Shown here piece after piece: positions 9,269 through 17,365 of a DNA stretch of 64,000 nt. Every line of letters starts with the position of its first letter. Position 1 is the stretch's first letter. The stretch comes from Marinobacterium rhizophilum DSM 18822 (lineage in GTDB: Bacteria; Pseudomonadota; Gammaproteobacteria; Pseudomonadales; Balneatricaceae). The translations under genes were made by a program, and so were the position numbers. The notes beneath the pieces are model-generated. The model did not search any database. It was not told the origin of the DNA and saw only the letters and a program-made list of their open reading frames with translations. The stretch is taken from assembly GCF_000378045.1 (NCBI RefSeq), contig NZ_KB899091.1, forward strand, positions 248,001 to 312,000, in the 5' to 3' direction.

Positions 9269-10792
9269 TTACGCCGTCACGATCATGGACATGATTTTTT
9301 CCTGGCTGGCCTCTGCCGCCGCCAGTTCACCCAGGAAAGCGCCTTCGTTCATGACATAGATACGATCACAAATACCCAGCAACTCTGGCATCTCGGACGA
9401 GATCACGATCACGCCTTTACCCTCATCAGCCAGCTGATTGATAATGCTGTAGATTTCGAATTTCGCGCCGACATCGATACCCCGGGTCGGCTCATCCAGA
9501 ATCAGTACATCGGGCTGAGTGAACAGCCATTTGCTCAGTACCACTTTCTGCTGATTACCGCCGGACAGGTTCATGACCTTCTGAAACACGCTGGGCGTGC
9601 GGATGTTCAGGGCCTTGCGATAATCCTCTGCGATGCGCCGCTCCTGCGTATCGTCGATGACACCGCGCGTCGAGACCCCTTCGAGGTTTGCCAGCGTGGT
9701 GTTGCGCAGAATGGTTTCGTCCAGCACGAGCCCGAGTTCCTTGCGATCTTCGGTGACATAGGCCAGGCCATTGGCTACCGCCTTGCTGACCGTGGATACA
9801 TCCACCGCCTCGCCCTTGAGTCGTACCGTGCCGCTGATATTCTGGCCGTAGCTCTTGCCAAACAGGCTCATGGCAAACTCGGTGCGCCCGGACCCCATCA
9901 GCCCCGCAATGCCCACCACTTCGCCGGCCGCTACCTTCAGGTTGATATCGCGAATCACCTGACGCTCGGCCGATTCGGGATGCCAGACATTCCAGTCCGA
10001 TACTTCGAGCAGGTTAGCGCCGATGTTGGGCGTACGGTGCGGATAACGATGCTCCATATCCCGCCCGACCATGCCGCGAATAATGCGGTCTTCACTGATT
10101 TCTTCGTTGTGACAATCCAGCGTGGCCACCGCCATGCCATCGCGAATCACCGTGATGGTATCGGCCACCCGGCTGATCTCGTTCAGCTTGTGGGAGATCA
10201 GAATCGACGAGATGCCCTGCGCCTTGAACTCCAGCAGCAGATCCAGCAGCTTCTGGCTGTCGTTTTCCTGCAGCGCCGCCGTGGGCTCGTCCAGAATCAG
10301 CAGTTTTACTTTTTTGGACAGGGCCTTGGCGATCTCCACCAGCTGCTGCTTGCCCACGCCGAGCTTGCCAATATGGGTGGACGACGACTCCGTCAGGCCG
10401 ACCTTGCGCAACAGCGCTTCGGTGGTTGAATACACCTGGGGCCAGTCGATAATGCCCCGGGCGGCAATTTCGTTGCCCAGAAAAATGTTTTCGGCAATCG
10501 AGAGCTGCGGCACCAGCGCCAGTTCCTGGTGAATAATGATGATGCCTTCATCTTCACTGTCGGCAATGCCGCCGAACGCGACTGTCTTGCCTTCGTAGAC
10601 GATATCGCCGTCATAACTGCCGTGGGGATAAACGCCGCTGAGGACCTTCATCAGGGTGGACTTGCCCGCGCCGTTTTCGCCGCACAGCGCATGGATTTCA
10701 CCACGCTGCACCTTGATACTGACGTCGCTCAGCGCCTTTACGCCCGGGAAAGTCTTGGTGATGCCGCGCATCTCCAGAATAATGTCTTGCAT
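9269..10792 (-). CDS. gguA: Sugar ABC transporter ATP-binding protein GguA
   Basis: Fused double ATPase of 507 residues (Mgl/Ara/Xyl type). The first nucleotide-binding domain has Walker [10 protein letters not shown] near residues 38-46 and the variant signature [15 protein letters not shown]. The second has the degenerate Walker [10 protein letters not shown] and signature [15 protein letters not shown], followed by [20 protein letters not shown] degenerate site in one half is normal for this family. It sits between the ChvE-like binding-protein gene and gguB. The 62-bp gap before it carries a strong hairpin (10813-10837), which probably lowers expression relative to the binding protein. 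Confidence 0.93.
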   Translation of the reverse strand: MQDIILEMRGITKTFPGVKALSDVSIKVQRGEIHALCGENGAGKSTLMKVLSGVYPHGSYDGDIVYEGKTVAFGGIADSEDEGIIIIHQELALVPQLSIAENIFLGNEIAARGIIDWPQVYSTTEALLRKVGLTESSSTHIGKLGVGKQQLVEIAKALSKKVKLLILDEPTAALQENDSQKLLDLLLEFKAQGISSILISHKLNEISRVADTITVIRDGMAVATLDCHNEEISEDRIIRGMVGRDMEHRYPHRTPNIGANLLEVSDWNVWHPESAERQVIRDINLKVAAGEVVGIAGLMGSGRTEFAMSLFGKSYGQNISGTVRLKGEAVDVSTVSKAVANGLAYVTEDRKELGLVLDETILRNTTLANLEGVSTRGVIDDTQERRIAEDYRKALNIRTPSVFQKVMNLSGGNQQKVVLSKWLFTQPDVLILDEPTRGIDVGAKFEIYSIINQLADEGKGVIVISSEMPELLGICDRIYVMNEGAFLGELAAAEASQEKIMSMIVTA

Positions 10793-10812
10793 AGGAATAG
10801 CCCGATCCTGCT

Positions 10813-10837
10813 GGCTCGCCGGCGTATCCGGCGAGCC
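10813..10837 (-). promoter_or_regulatory. Intercistronic hairpin between the chvE-like gene and gguA
   Basis: Perfect 10-bp stem (GGCTCGCCGG at 10813-10822 with CCGGCGAGCC at 10828-10837) around a 5-base loop, with no T-run. Similar structures after binding-protein genes protect the upstream message from 3' decay and let the binding protein be made in excess; that role is inferred. Confidence 0.75.
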
Positions 10838-10854
10838 TGGTTGCGTATAGCGGG

Positions 10855-11913
10855 TTACTTGATCTGATCCATGCTGTAGTAGCCGCTGCCGATCAGGACT
10901 TCTTCCCAGTTGGACGCATCTACCGGAACAGGCTCCAGCAGATAGGAGGGCACGACTTTAACGCCGTTATCATAGGTGGTGGTGTCATTGATTTCAGGAT
11001 CGGTGCCAGACAGCACGGCCTGGACCATGCCCACGGTGACGCGGGCCAGCTCACGGGTATCCTTGAAAATGGTGGAGTACTGCTCACCGGCCAGGATGGA
11101 TTTTACGGACTGCACTTCGGCATCCTGTCCCGACACCACGGGCATCGGCATATCGGCGGAGCCATAACCCACACCCTTGAGCGACGACAGTATGCCGATG
11201 GACAGGCCATCGTAGGGCGACAACACGCCATCCACTTTCTTGTCGGTGTAGTGCGCCGACATCAGGTTATCCATGCGCGCCTGGGCAACAGCCCCGTCCC
11301 AGCGCAGCGTGCCGACGGTATCCATGCCCATCTGGCCGGACACAATCACGATCTCGCCCGAGTCGATTAGCGGCTGCAGCACCGACATGGCACCGTTGTA
11401 GAAGAAGTAGGCATTGTTGTCATCCGGCGAGCCGCCAAAGAGCTCAACGTTGTAGGGGCCAGCGCCACGCTTTTTCATGCCCTCGACCAGGGTAGATGCC
11501 TGCTGCACACCGACCTTGAAGTTGTCGAAGGTCGCGTAGTAATCCACATATTCGCTTTCGCGAATCAGGCGATCATAGGAAATGACCTTGATATCGGAGG
11601 CATGGGCATTTTCCAGCGCATTCGACAACGTGGTTCCGTCGATGGCTGCAATCACCAGCACATCGACCCCTTTCACGATCATGTTCTCGATCTGGGCCAG
11701 CTGGTTGGGAATATCATCTTCGGCATACTGCAAATCGGCCTTGAAGCCTGCGGCTTCGAGCTGGCTGATCATGGAGTCGCCATCGGAGATCCATCGTGCC
11801 GAGGATTTGGTGGGCATGGAAATACCGACATAACCCTCTGCTGCGAGTGCGGCGCCGGACAGCATGGCGGTACCGATTGCGATGGTGGCCATGAGTTTCT
11901 TGAACTGTTTCAT
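10855..11913 (-). CDS. chvE: Periplasmic multiple sugar-binding protein, ChvE-like
   Basis: Receptor of the importer, about 352 residues. It has a signal peptide ([20 protein letters not shown], cleavage after AALA near residue 25), the mature N-terminus [20 protein letters not shown], then the periplasmic-binding-protein segments [12 protein letters not shown] and [11 protein letters not shown], and [25 protein letters not shown]. These match the ChvE/XylF-like group. The ATG at 11911-11913 is chosen because GGAG lies eight bases upstream and it begins the signal peptide; the frame is open eight codons further. It is the first gene of the catabolic operon, divergent from the LysR gene. In Agrobacterium ChvE also feeds a chemotaxis/virulence sensor; no such partner is visible here. 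Confidence 0.92.
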   Translation of the reverse strand: MKQFKKLMATIAIGTAMLSGAALAAEGYVGISMPTKSSARWISDGDSMISQLEAAGFKADLQYAEDDIPNQLAQIENMIVKGVDVLVIAAIDGTTLSNALENAHASDIKVISYDRLIRESEYVDYYATFDNFKVGVQQASTLVEGMKKRGAGPYNVELFGGSPDDNNAYFFYNGAMSVLQPLIDSGEIVIVSGQMGMDTVGTLRWDGAVAQARMDNLMSAHYTDKKVDGVLSPYDGLSIGILSSLKGVGYGSADMPMPVVSGQDAEVQSVKSILAGEQYSTIFKDTRELARVTVGMVQAVLSGTDPEINDTTTYDNGVKVVPSYLLEPVPVDASNWEEVLIGSGYYSMDQIK

Positions 11914-12020
11914 TAGCTTCTCCAGTGTTGCGCCCACCGCCGAACCTTAATCAGAACTGCCGGGCACACATTATTTTTATCGTTGAGCCAATCTAGCCCC
12001 CTCAAGATAGTGCGCCAAAG

Positions 12021-12071
12021 GCATACCAATCAAATTCATTCTGTGTATAAATACATACCAACATCGGTATG
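12021..12071. promoter_or_regulatory. Candidate GbpR operator between the chvE-like gene and the LysR gene
   Basis: The 169-bp divergent gap contains the palindrome CATACCAACATCGGTATG (12054-12071: 6-bp arms over 6 bases) and a third half-site CATACC at 12022-12027. The palindrome lies 12 bp before the LysR start codon, suiting autorepression, and about 140 bp from the chvE-like start. Half-site repetition is typical of LysR-type recognition and activation sites. Confidence 0.6.
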
Positions 12072-12082
12072 AGGAACGTTTT

Positions 12083-13024
12083 ATGGAGCTCGGACGTGCC
12101 AAAAACCTCAAGATCAACCAGTTGCGCCTGATCTGTGCCATCGCCGAACATGGCCAGATTCGACTGGCGGCCGATGAACTGGCCATCACCCAGCCGGCAG
12201 CATCGCGCCTGCTGGCCGACATGGAACAGCAACTGGACGCTCGGCTGTTCGAACGTCATCCCAAGGGGATGGTGCCGACACTGATCGGCCGCGCGCTGGC
12301 ACAGCGGGCACACAACCTGCTGGTGGAGCTGCGGGATCTGTCCAGGGACCTGGATGAACTGAAAAGCGGCGAAGGAGGTATCGCGACCGTGGGCGCCGTG
12401 ACGGGTGCCGCCGTAGGATTTGTGATTCCAGCCATCAACCAGCTCAAGGCCACGTCGCCCAGGGCTGACATCCATGTCAACGTGGAGGCCAGCGAGGTAC
12501 TGGTGCGGGACCTTGTCTCCGGCAAGAACGACTTCGTACTGGCCCGACTGCCACAAGGCTTTGACGCCAGTGAATTCGAGCTGACGCCGGCACGCACCGA
12601 AACGGTGAAGCTGCTGGTACGGGATGATCACCCGCTGGCGCGGGCCAACGAAGTCTCAATTGGCGATCTGACGCACTATGAATGGGTCATGCAAACCCAC
12701 CGCGCACCGATTCGCGAGGCGGTGGACTCAGCCTTTCTGGAGGCCCGAACGCAGCCGCCCACCAACATTATCAACACCACCTCCCTGCTGGCCATGATTG
12801 CCGCGCTGGTGTCGACCTCCGCCATTGCACCGCTGGCCAGTGAAGTCTCGGAGCTGCTGACCGGCAACCGCGTCGGCGCCAAACTCAGCGTACTGCCGGT
12901 CAAGAGGCCCATTGTGCTGACGCCCTATTACCTGATGCTGGTGAAAGGCCGCCAGCTCTCCCCCATCGCCAACCGCCTGCGCGCCCTGGTCAACGCCGAG
13001 CTGAACCGGGGAAACCGGCGCTGA
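12083..13024 (+). CDS. gbpR: LysR-family regulator, GbpR-like
   Basis: Transcriptional regulator of 313 residues. The N-terminal winged helix-turn-helix spans about residues 10-70 (IAEHGQIRLAADELAITQPAASRLLADMEQQL), followed by a periplasmic-binding-like effector domain. The N-terminus (ELGRAKNLKINQLRLICAIAEHGQIRLAADEL) resembles GbpR, the galactose-binding-protein regulator that faces chvE in Agrobacterium and Azospirillum. The gene faces the chvE-like operon across 169 bp, with GAGGAACG as ribosome site. Expected role: sugar-responsive control of the uptake and oxidation operon plus autoregulation. It ends before a strong bidirectional terminator. Confidence 0.85.
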   Translation: MELGRAKNLKINQLRLICAIAEHGQIRLAADELAITQPAASRLLADMEQQLDARLFERHPKGMVPTLIGRALAQRAHNLLVELRDLSRDLDELKSGEGGIATVGAVTGAAVGFVIPAINQLKATSPRADIHVNVEASEVLVRDLVSGKNDFVLARLPQGFDASEFELTPARTETVKLLVRDDHPLARANEVSIGDLTHYEWVMQTHRAPIREAVDSAFLEARTQPPTNIINTTSLLAMIAALVSTSAIAPLASEVSELLTGNRVGAKLSVLPVKRPIVLTPYYLMLVKGRQLSPIANRLRALVNAELNRGNRR

Positions 13025-13108
13025 CAAGACTGACGGACCGGCCCGTTGCCCGAACCCTCCCCCCCTGCTCCGGCAATATCGCTACATCTATCCGACTCAT
13101 CCTGAATC

Positions 13109-13147
13109 AAAAACGCGGCCCCTGAATTCAGGGGCCGCGTTTTTTTT
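13109..13147. terminator. Bidirectional intrinsic terminator (gbpR-like / ureohydrolase genes)
   Basis: An uninterrupted 36-bp palindrome centred at 13126/13127. Its GC-rich arms (CGCGGCCCCTGAA and complement) are flanked by A5 on the left and T8 on the right. It lies between the convergent LysR gene and the ureohydrolase gene and can stop transcription from either side. Confidence 0.93.
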
Positions 13148-13177
13148 GAAGAACACTGCTGGAATTGGTTAGCTCTG

Positions 13178-14143
13178 TCAGCCCTGCTGGCGCAGCTTGC
13201 GACCGTGAAAGACATAACCGATCAGGTTCATCAATACCTGGGCGGCCAGGATGCTGGTGCTGCCGCTGTGATCGTAGTCCGGCGCCACTTCGCAGAGGTC
13301 GATTCCAACCACATCGCCACTGAAAGCCACGCCCTGCAGAACCTCCATCACCTCGTAGTAGTTGAAGCCGCCATGGCTTGGCGTACCGGTACCCGGTGCG
13401 ATCGATGGGTCGAAACCGTCGATATCGATGGTGATGTAGTAATTGACCCCTTTGGGAATCAGATCCAGCACACCCTGGGTGCCCAGCCGGCGCACGTCGC
13501 GCACCGACAGAATGGTTGAGCCCGCGGCTTCCGCGTCCTTGTGATCGGTACGGTTGGACGACGACACATTGCGGATGCCCAGTTGTGTCATGCCGGTAAC
13601 GAAGGCCTGCTCGGAAGCGCGACGGATCGGATTGCCGTGACCGAAGCGTACGCCGTGACGCTCGTCGACGAAGTCAAGGTGGGCATCGATCTGAATAATA
13701 TGGATCGGACCGCGCCCTTCGAAGGCCCGAATACAGGGCGCATTGACCGAATGATCCCCCCCCACCACGACGGGCAGCGCACCGGACTCAAGAATCTTGC
13801 GCACACCATATTCAATGTTGGCGTGGCTCTTCTCGGTGTTGGTATGCACCATGTCGGCATCACCGATATCAACGATATTAACGCCTTCCAGATAGAGGGT
13901 GTCCTCCTCGTAGGAATAGGCGCCGCCATGACCGAACGAAAACAGCGTGGAGGCTTCGCGAATGGCGCGGGGCCCCATGCGAGCACCCGAACGCCACTGG
14001 GTACCGCAGTCAAAGGGCGCGCCCATAAAGGCCACGTCGGCCTTGATGTTGTCCCAGTCCTCGCAGGTACGGTTCTTGCCGAAGGTGCAGAATCCGACAA
14101 ATGGCAGGTTCAGGCGACCCGTTTCGTAGGCATTGTCACTCAT
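13178..14143 (-). CDS. Ureohydrolase, agmatinase/guanidino-acid hydrolase type
   Basis: Mn-dependent enzyme of about 321 residues that splits urea from a guanidino compound. The metal ligands are visible: H131 in GGDHS, D153/H155/D157 in DAHLDF, and D240/D242 in TIDIDGFDP. The length fits agmatinases, guanidinobutyrases and guanidinopropionases (about 316-320 residues). The ATG at 14141-14143 gives the family N-terminus MSDNAYETGRLNLP and has AGGGG upstream; the 22 extra codons before it are not family-like. Downstream of a LysR gene on the same strand and divergent from a TRAP transporter, it may act on an imported guanidino carboxylate. SpeB (agmatine) remains possible. Confidence 0.88.
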   Translation of the reverse strand: MSDNAYETGRLNLPFVGFCTFGKNRTCEDWDNIKADVAFMGAPFDCGTQWRSGARMGPRAIREASTLFSFGHGGAYSYEEDTLYLEGVNIVDIGDADMVHTNTEKSHANIEYGVRKILESGALPVVVGGDHSVNAPCIRAFEGRGPIHIIQIDAHLDFVDERHGVRFGHGNPIRRASEQAFVTGMTQLGIRNVSSSNRTDHKDAEAAGSTILSVRDVRRLGTQGVLDLIPKGVNYYITIDIDGFDPSIAPGTGTPSHGGFNYYEVMEVLQGVAFSGDVVGIDLCEVAPDYDHSGSTSILAAQVLMNLIGYVFHGRKLRQQG

Positions 14144-14361
14144 AGTTGATGACCCCTGTGTGCGGTCGGTCAACGACCGGCATTTATTGTTGATGAGGAG
14201 CCCTGACACCGGATCGTTTGGGGCCGGGCTGCGTGTGACAGGGGCAGTATTGCAAAAGGAATTTCATCAAAAAATATAAATTACAGAATGTTTACATCAT
14301 GATTTTTGATGCAAAAATGCCAGTGCGCTCAGGCTCAAACCGCATTGGCGTTGGGAAAAAC

Positions 14362-15264
14362 CTACTTCTGCGCCAAGGCGCCCAGCGCGGCTTCAATGTC
14401 CTTGACGAAAACCTGGACGATATTCTGCGGGGCTGGCGAAGCCCGCACCGCCAGACTGAACTCCGACTCCCACGACAGATTCAGGTGATCCAAGGCGCGC
14501 ATTTCGCCGCTTTCGACCCACTGGTGCGCATAATGTGTCGGCAGGAAACCGAGAAAACTGCCGCTTGTAATCAGTATCGCCTGGGCTTCCATATTTGAGA
14601 CGAAGGCGACGTTACGGCTCTTTTTGATGTGCTGCAGATCGGCATGTTGCAGATAGGTTCGGGACGAGATCGGAAACTGCCGGATCGTTTCGACGCTGAT
14701 CTCCTGAGCGGGCCGCTCAAACAGCGGATGCCGGCGGCCACAATAGAAACCGTGATGCTCGCTGCAGAGGTGACGATAGGTCATGGCACTGCTGCGGTTC
14801 TGGAACAGGCCGATCGCAAGATGAATGTTGCCGGTGAGAAGCTCGCGCTCGAGATCTTCCGGCGCCAGCACCAGCAGCTTGATCGAGACATCATTGCTAC
14901 GGCTGTAGAAACGGTGGATCGCATCAGCTACCGGCAGATCGCGGTTGGTAATGACATTGTCGACCAGCCCGACACGCAGGGTACCGGTCAGCGTATTGCG
15001 CAGCTCGCCAAGGTCTGCTTCGAAATCCGAGATGGAGTTCAGCATCTCCCGGCACTTGCGGTACACGACCTCTCCCTTTTCCGTCAGGCTGAAACCGCTG
15101 CGACCGCGATGACAGAGCTGGAAACCCAGGCGGATTTCGAAATCGCGGATATGGGTACTGATGGCCGGCTGACTCATGCCCAGTGCGGATTGTGCACCGA
15201 CGAAGCCGCCGTACTCCACCACCATACAGAAGGTCTGCATATGCTTCATCGAATAGGCTGACAT
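14362..15264 (-). CDS. LysR-family transcriptional regulator
   Basis: About 300 residues with an N-terminal helix-turn-helix (GGFVGAQSALGMSQPAISTHIRDFEIRLG) and a C-terminal effector domain. The frame can start from a GTG at 15288, but the ATG at 15262-15264 (MSAYSMKHMQTFCMVV) is the normal family position. It is followed by the ureohydrolase gene on the same strand after a gap of about 218 bp and diverges from the TRAP operon across an AT-rich region with an 8-bp inverted repeat. It probably controls the TRAP genes, the ureohydrolase gene, or both. Effector unknown. Confidence 0.88.
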   Translation of the reverse strand: MSAYSMKHMQTFCMVVEYGGFVGAQSALGMSQPAISTHIRDFEIRLGFQLCHRGRSGFSLTEKGEVVYRKCREMLNSISDFEADLGELRNTLTGTLRVGLVDNVITNRDLPVADAIHRFYSRSNDVSIKLLVLAPEDLERELLTGNIHLAIGLFQNRSSAMTYRHLCSEHHGFYCGRRHPLFERPAQEISVETIRQFPISSRTYLQHADLQHIKKSRNVAFVSNMEAQAILITSGSFLGFLPTHYAHQWVESGEMRALDHLNLSWESEFSLAVRASPAPQNIVQVFVKDIEAALGALAQK

Positions 15265-15431
15265 AACGGAGATCCCAAGCTTGGCCACTGCAAAAGCAGG
15301 CGTTGTTACATAATATTACTTAATATAAACATATTAAAATTTATATTTTTAGATGAATAGGCATTTGCAATACTGACCCCGTTACGAACCGAACCTATAT
15401 AAATCCAAAAAAAACGACGGGGGTATTCACC
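15265..15431. promoter_or_regulatory. Divergent AT-rich control region (LysR / TRAP operon)
   Basis: Very AT-rich against its surroundings. It carries an inverted repeat AATATAAA (15322-15329) / TTTATATT (15340-15347) with 10 bases between arms, a plausible LysR operator. Hexamers resembling -10 boxes occur on both strands, but none can be assigned with confidence. Confidence 0.55.
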
Positions 15432-16451
15432 ATGCGAACGCTGAAGACACTGCTCAAAGGTGCCATGCTGTCGGCATCCATCGCCCTGGCATCAACGCAG
15501 GTGCTGGCCGAAGAGTGGAAATTTGCGATAGAAGAGATCCCGGGCTCGATCATGGACAGCTACGCCCAGGAGTTCAAAAAACGTATCGAAGCCAAGACCC
15601 ACGGTGATGTCAGCATCCGCATCTACCCGTTGGGCACCCTGGGCACGCCCACCGAGCTGGTCGAACAGGTCGCCGATGGCGTAGTCCAGTTCGCCAATGT
15701 CTCGGTCGGCAACCTGGGTACCATCGTGCCCGAGTCCCAGCTTTTTCTGCTGACCTACACCCTGCCCTCCGACTCGTCCGCCATTTCGAATCTGCTGGGC
15801 TCAAGCAAAGTAATCTACGACGACCTGAGTCAGGACTTCGAGCACAAGGGGTTGCAACTCCACACCCTGTATTCCGAAGGACCGCAGGTCTGGACCACCA
15901 ACCGCGAAATTCACAACCCGGCCGATTTCGACAATTTCAAGATGCGGGTCATGGTCTCGCCGATTCTGCTCAAGGCCTATGAGGATCTGGGGGCCAGTCC
16001 GACACCGCTGCCCTTCGGCGAGGTCTATGGCGCCCTGCAGCTCAAGCAGGTGGACGGCCAGATCAATCCCGTTTCGGCCATTGAGGAGATGAAGTTCTAC
16101 GAAGTCACTGACTACATGATCTGGGCCGGTGAACAGGAGCTGGTCACCTCGGTGATGTCCGGCACCGACTGGTACGAAACCCTTTCGACGGAGCGCCAGC
16201 AATTGATCCGCGAGACCACTGCAGAACTGCAGGACTATATCCGGGGTATCGTCGAGCAGTTCAATGAAACAAAGCTCGAGCAGATCAAGACGGCCCGCCC
16301 CGACATCAAGATGATCCGTCTGAATGAAGAGGAACGCGCGGCTTTCCGCGAGCGCAGTCAGGCCACCCATTCGGCCTACATCGAGATCGCCGGCGACCGC
16401 GGACAGTCGCTGCTCGACGCCCTGCTGGCTGAGGTCGAAACACTTCAATAA
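15432..16451 (+). CDS. TRAP transporter substrate-binding protein, DctP family
   Basis: Periplasmic receptor of 339 residues. Signal peptide at residues 1-26 (MRTLKTLLKGAMLSASIALA, then STQVLA), mature start EEWKFAIEEIPGS. DctP-type features are MDSYAQEFKKRIEAKTHGDVSIRIYPLGTLG, the IRxxx-like segment NFKMRVMVSPILLKAYEDLGASPTPLPFGEVYGALQ, and QVDGQINPVSAIEEMKFYEV. The conserved arginine that pairs with a substrate carboxylate is in FKMRVM. It is the first gene of a DctP-DctQ-DctM operon. The substrate is an organic or amino acid; the nearby ureohydrolase hints at a guanidino acid. Confidence 0.92.
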   Translation: MRTLKTLLKGAMLSASIALASTQVLAEEWKFAIEEIPGSIMDSYAQEFKKRIEAKTHGDVSIRIYPLGTLGTPTELVEQVADGVVQFANVSVGNLGTIVPESQLFLLTYTLPSDSSAISNLLGSSKVIYDDLSQDFEHKGLQLHTLYSEGPQVWTTNREIHNPADFDNFKMRVMVSPILLKAYEDLGASPTPLPFGEVYGALQLKQVDGQINPVSAIEEMKFYEVTDYMIWAGEQELVTSVMSGTDWYETLSTERQQLIRETTAELQDYIRGIVEQFNETKLEQIKTARPDIKMIRLNEEERAAFRERSQATHSAYIEIAGDRGQSLLDALLAEVETLQ

Positions 16452-16476
16452 GCGCCCGACCAGGACCTCCCGAGGA

Positions 16477-16500
16477 CGCCGCCATCCAATGATGGTGGCG
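16477..16500 (+). promoter_or_regulatory. Intercistronic stem-loop between dctP-like and dctQ-like genes
   Basis: A 10-bp stem (CGCCGCCATC with GATGGTGGCG, one G-U pair) closes a CAAT loop 26 bp after the dctP-like stop. No T-run follows. It probably stabilises the binding-protein message or partly terminates. The rest of the 200-bp gap (16452-16652) shows no gene. Confidence 0.65.
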
Positions 16501-16652
16501 CCAACTGAACGTCCCTCTAATGCATCAGGTGATTCTGAACCGGCTTCTTCCGACGAGGGTGTCGCTGTAACTTTGGCCCATCCCGAGCAGAGTTATGCAT
16601 CAGAATTCCTGGCTTAAGAGGCGCCGCACCACTGCGTCTGGAGACGTCACCC

Positions 16653-17348
16653 ATGAGCCAACGAGACATGATCTCCCATCAGGCGATTACCCAACCCAAG
16701 GGGAAAATGATGCATCCCTGGCGCTCAATAGCCCGCCACATCTTTACCCTGCTTGACGAGATCCTTGGCAAGGCCGAAATGCTGGTACTGGGCTGGGGCA
16801 TTATCATCATGGCGCTGAATACCATCGCCAACGTGTTCGGGCGATATCTTTTTTCGCAGAGCATCTATTTCACCGAGGAGCTCAACGAATTCCTGATCGT
16901 CATCATCACGTTCATGGGATTGGGCTATGCAACCCGCAAGGGTCGCCATATCCGCATGTCGGCGCTGTATGACGTGCTGCCGATCCGCGCCAGGAAACTG
17001 CTGATGATCGTCATCGCCGCCGTGACAGCCGTGGCCATGTTCGTGCTGGCCTGGTACGCCTTTGAGTACGTGGCCAAGATCGCCCGCCGCGGCCGCGTCA
17101 CGCCGGCGCTGCAGTTTCCGCTCTACCTGACATATGTCTGGGTAGTGATCGGCTTCCTGCTAACCGGCATCCAGTACCTGCTGACGGTGTTCAAAAACCT
17201 CGACCTGACCGACCCGGAAGTCTATGTCTCATTCACGACCGTCGATGCATACGAAGACCCGGAGATCGCCGAAGTGATGCACCTCTACAACCAGGACCAC
17301 CCCGCCGTCGATGACGACGGTGAACGGCCATCCGATAACTGCCGATAA
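16653..17348 (+). CDS. TRAP transporter small permease, DctQ family
   Basis: Small membrane subunit of 231 residues with four hydrophobic helices at about 43-65, 81-100, 122-146 and 162-183. It has the DctQ-type segments YFTEELNEFLIVIITFMGLGYATRKGRHIRM and LQFPLYLTYVWVVIGFLL. The protein is somewhat long for the family because of an N-terminal extension and an acidic C-terminal tail (about 190-231). The start at 16653 has GGAG upstream; a second ATG (residue 19-20) is possible. It bridges the binding protein and the large permease in the inner membrane. Confidence 0.9.
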   Translation: MSQRDMISHQAITQPKGKMMHPWRSIARHIFTLLDEILGKAEMLVLGWGIIIMALNTIANVFGRYLFSQSIYFTEELNEFLIVIITFMGLGYATRKGRHIRMSALYDVLPIRARKLLMIVIAAVTAVAMFVLAWYAFEYVAKIARRGRVTPALQFPLYLTYVWVVIGFLLTGIQYLLTVFKNLDLTDPEVYVSFTTVDAYEDPEIAEVMHLYNQDHPAVDDDGERPSDNCR

Positions 17349-17365
17349 TAAGAGGAGTGCCCGCC

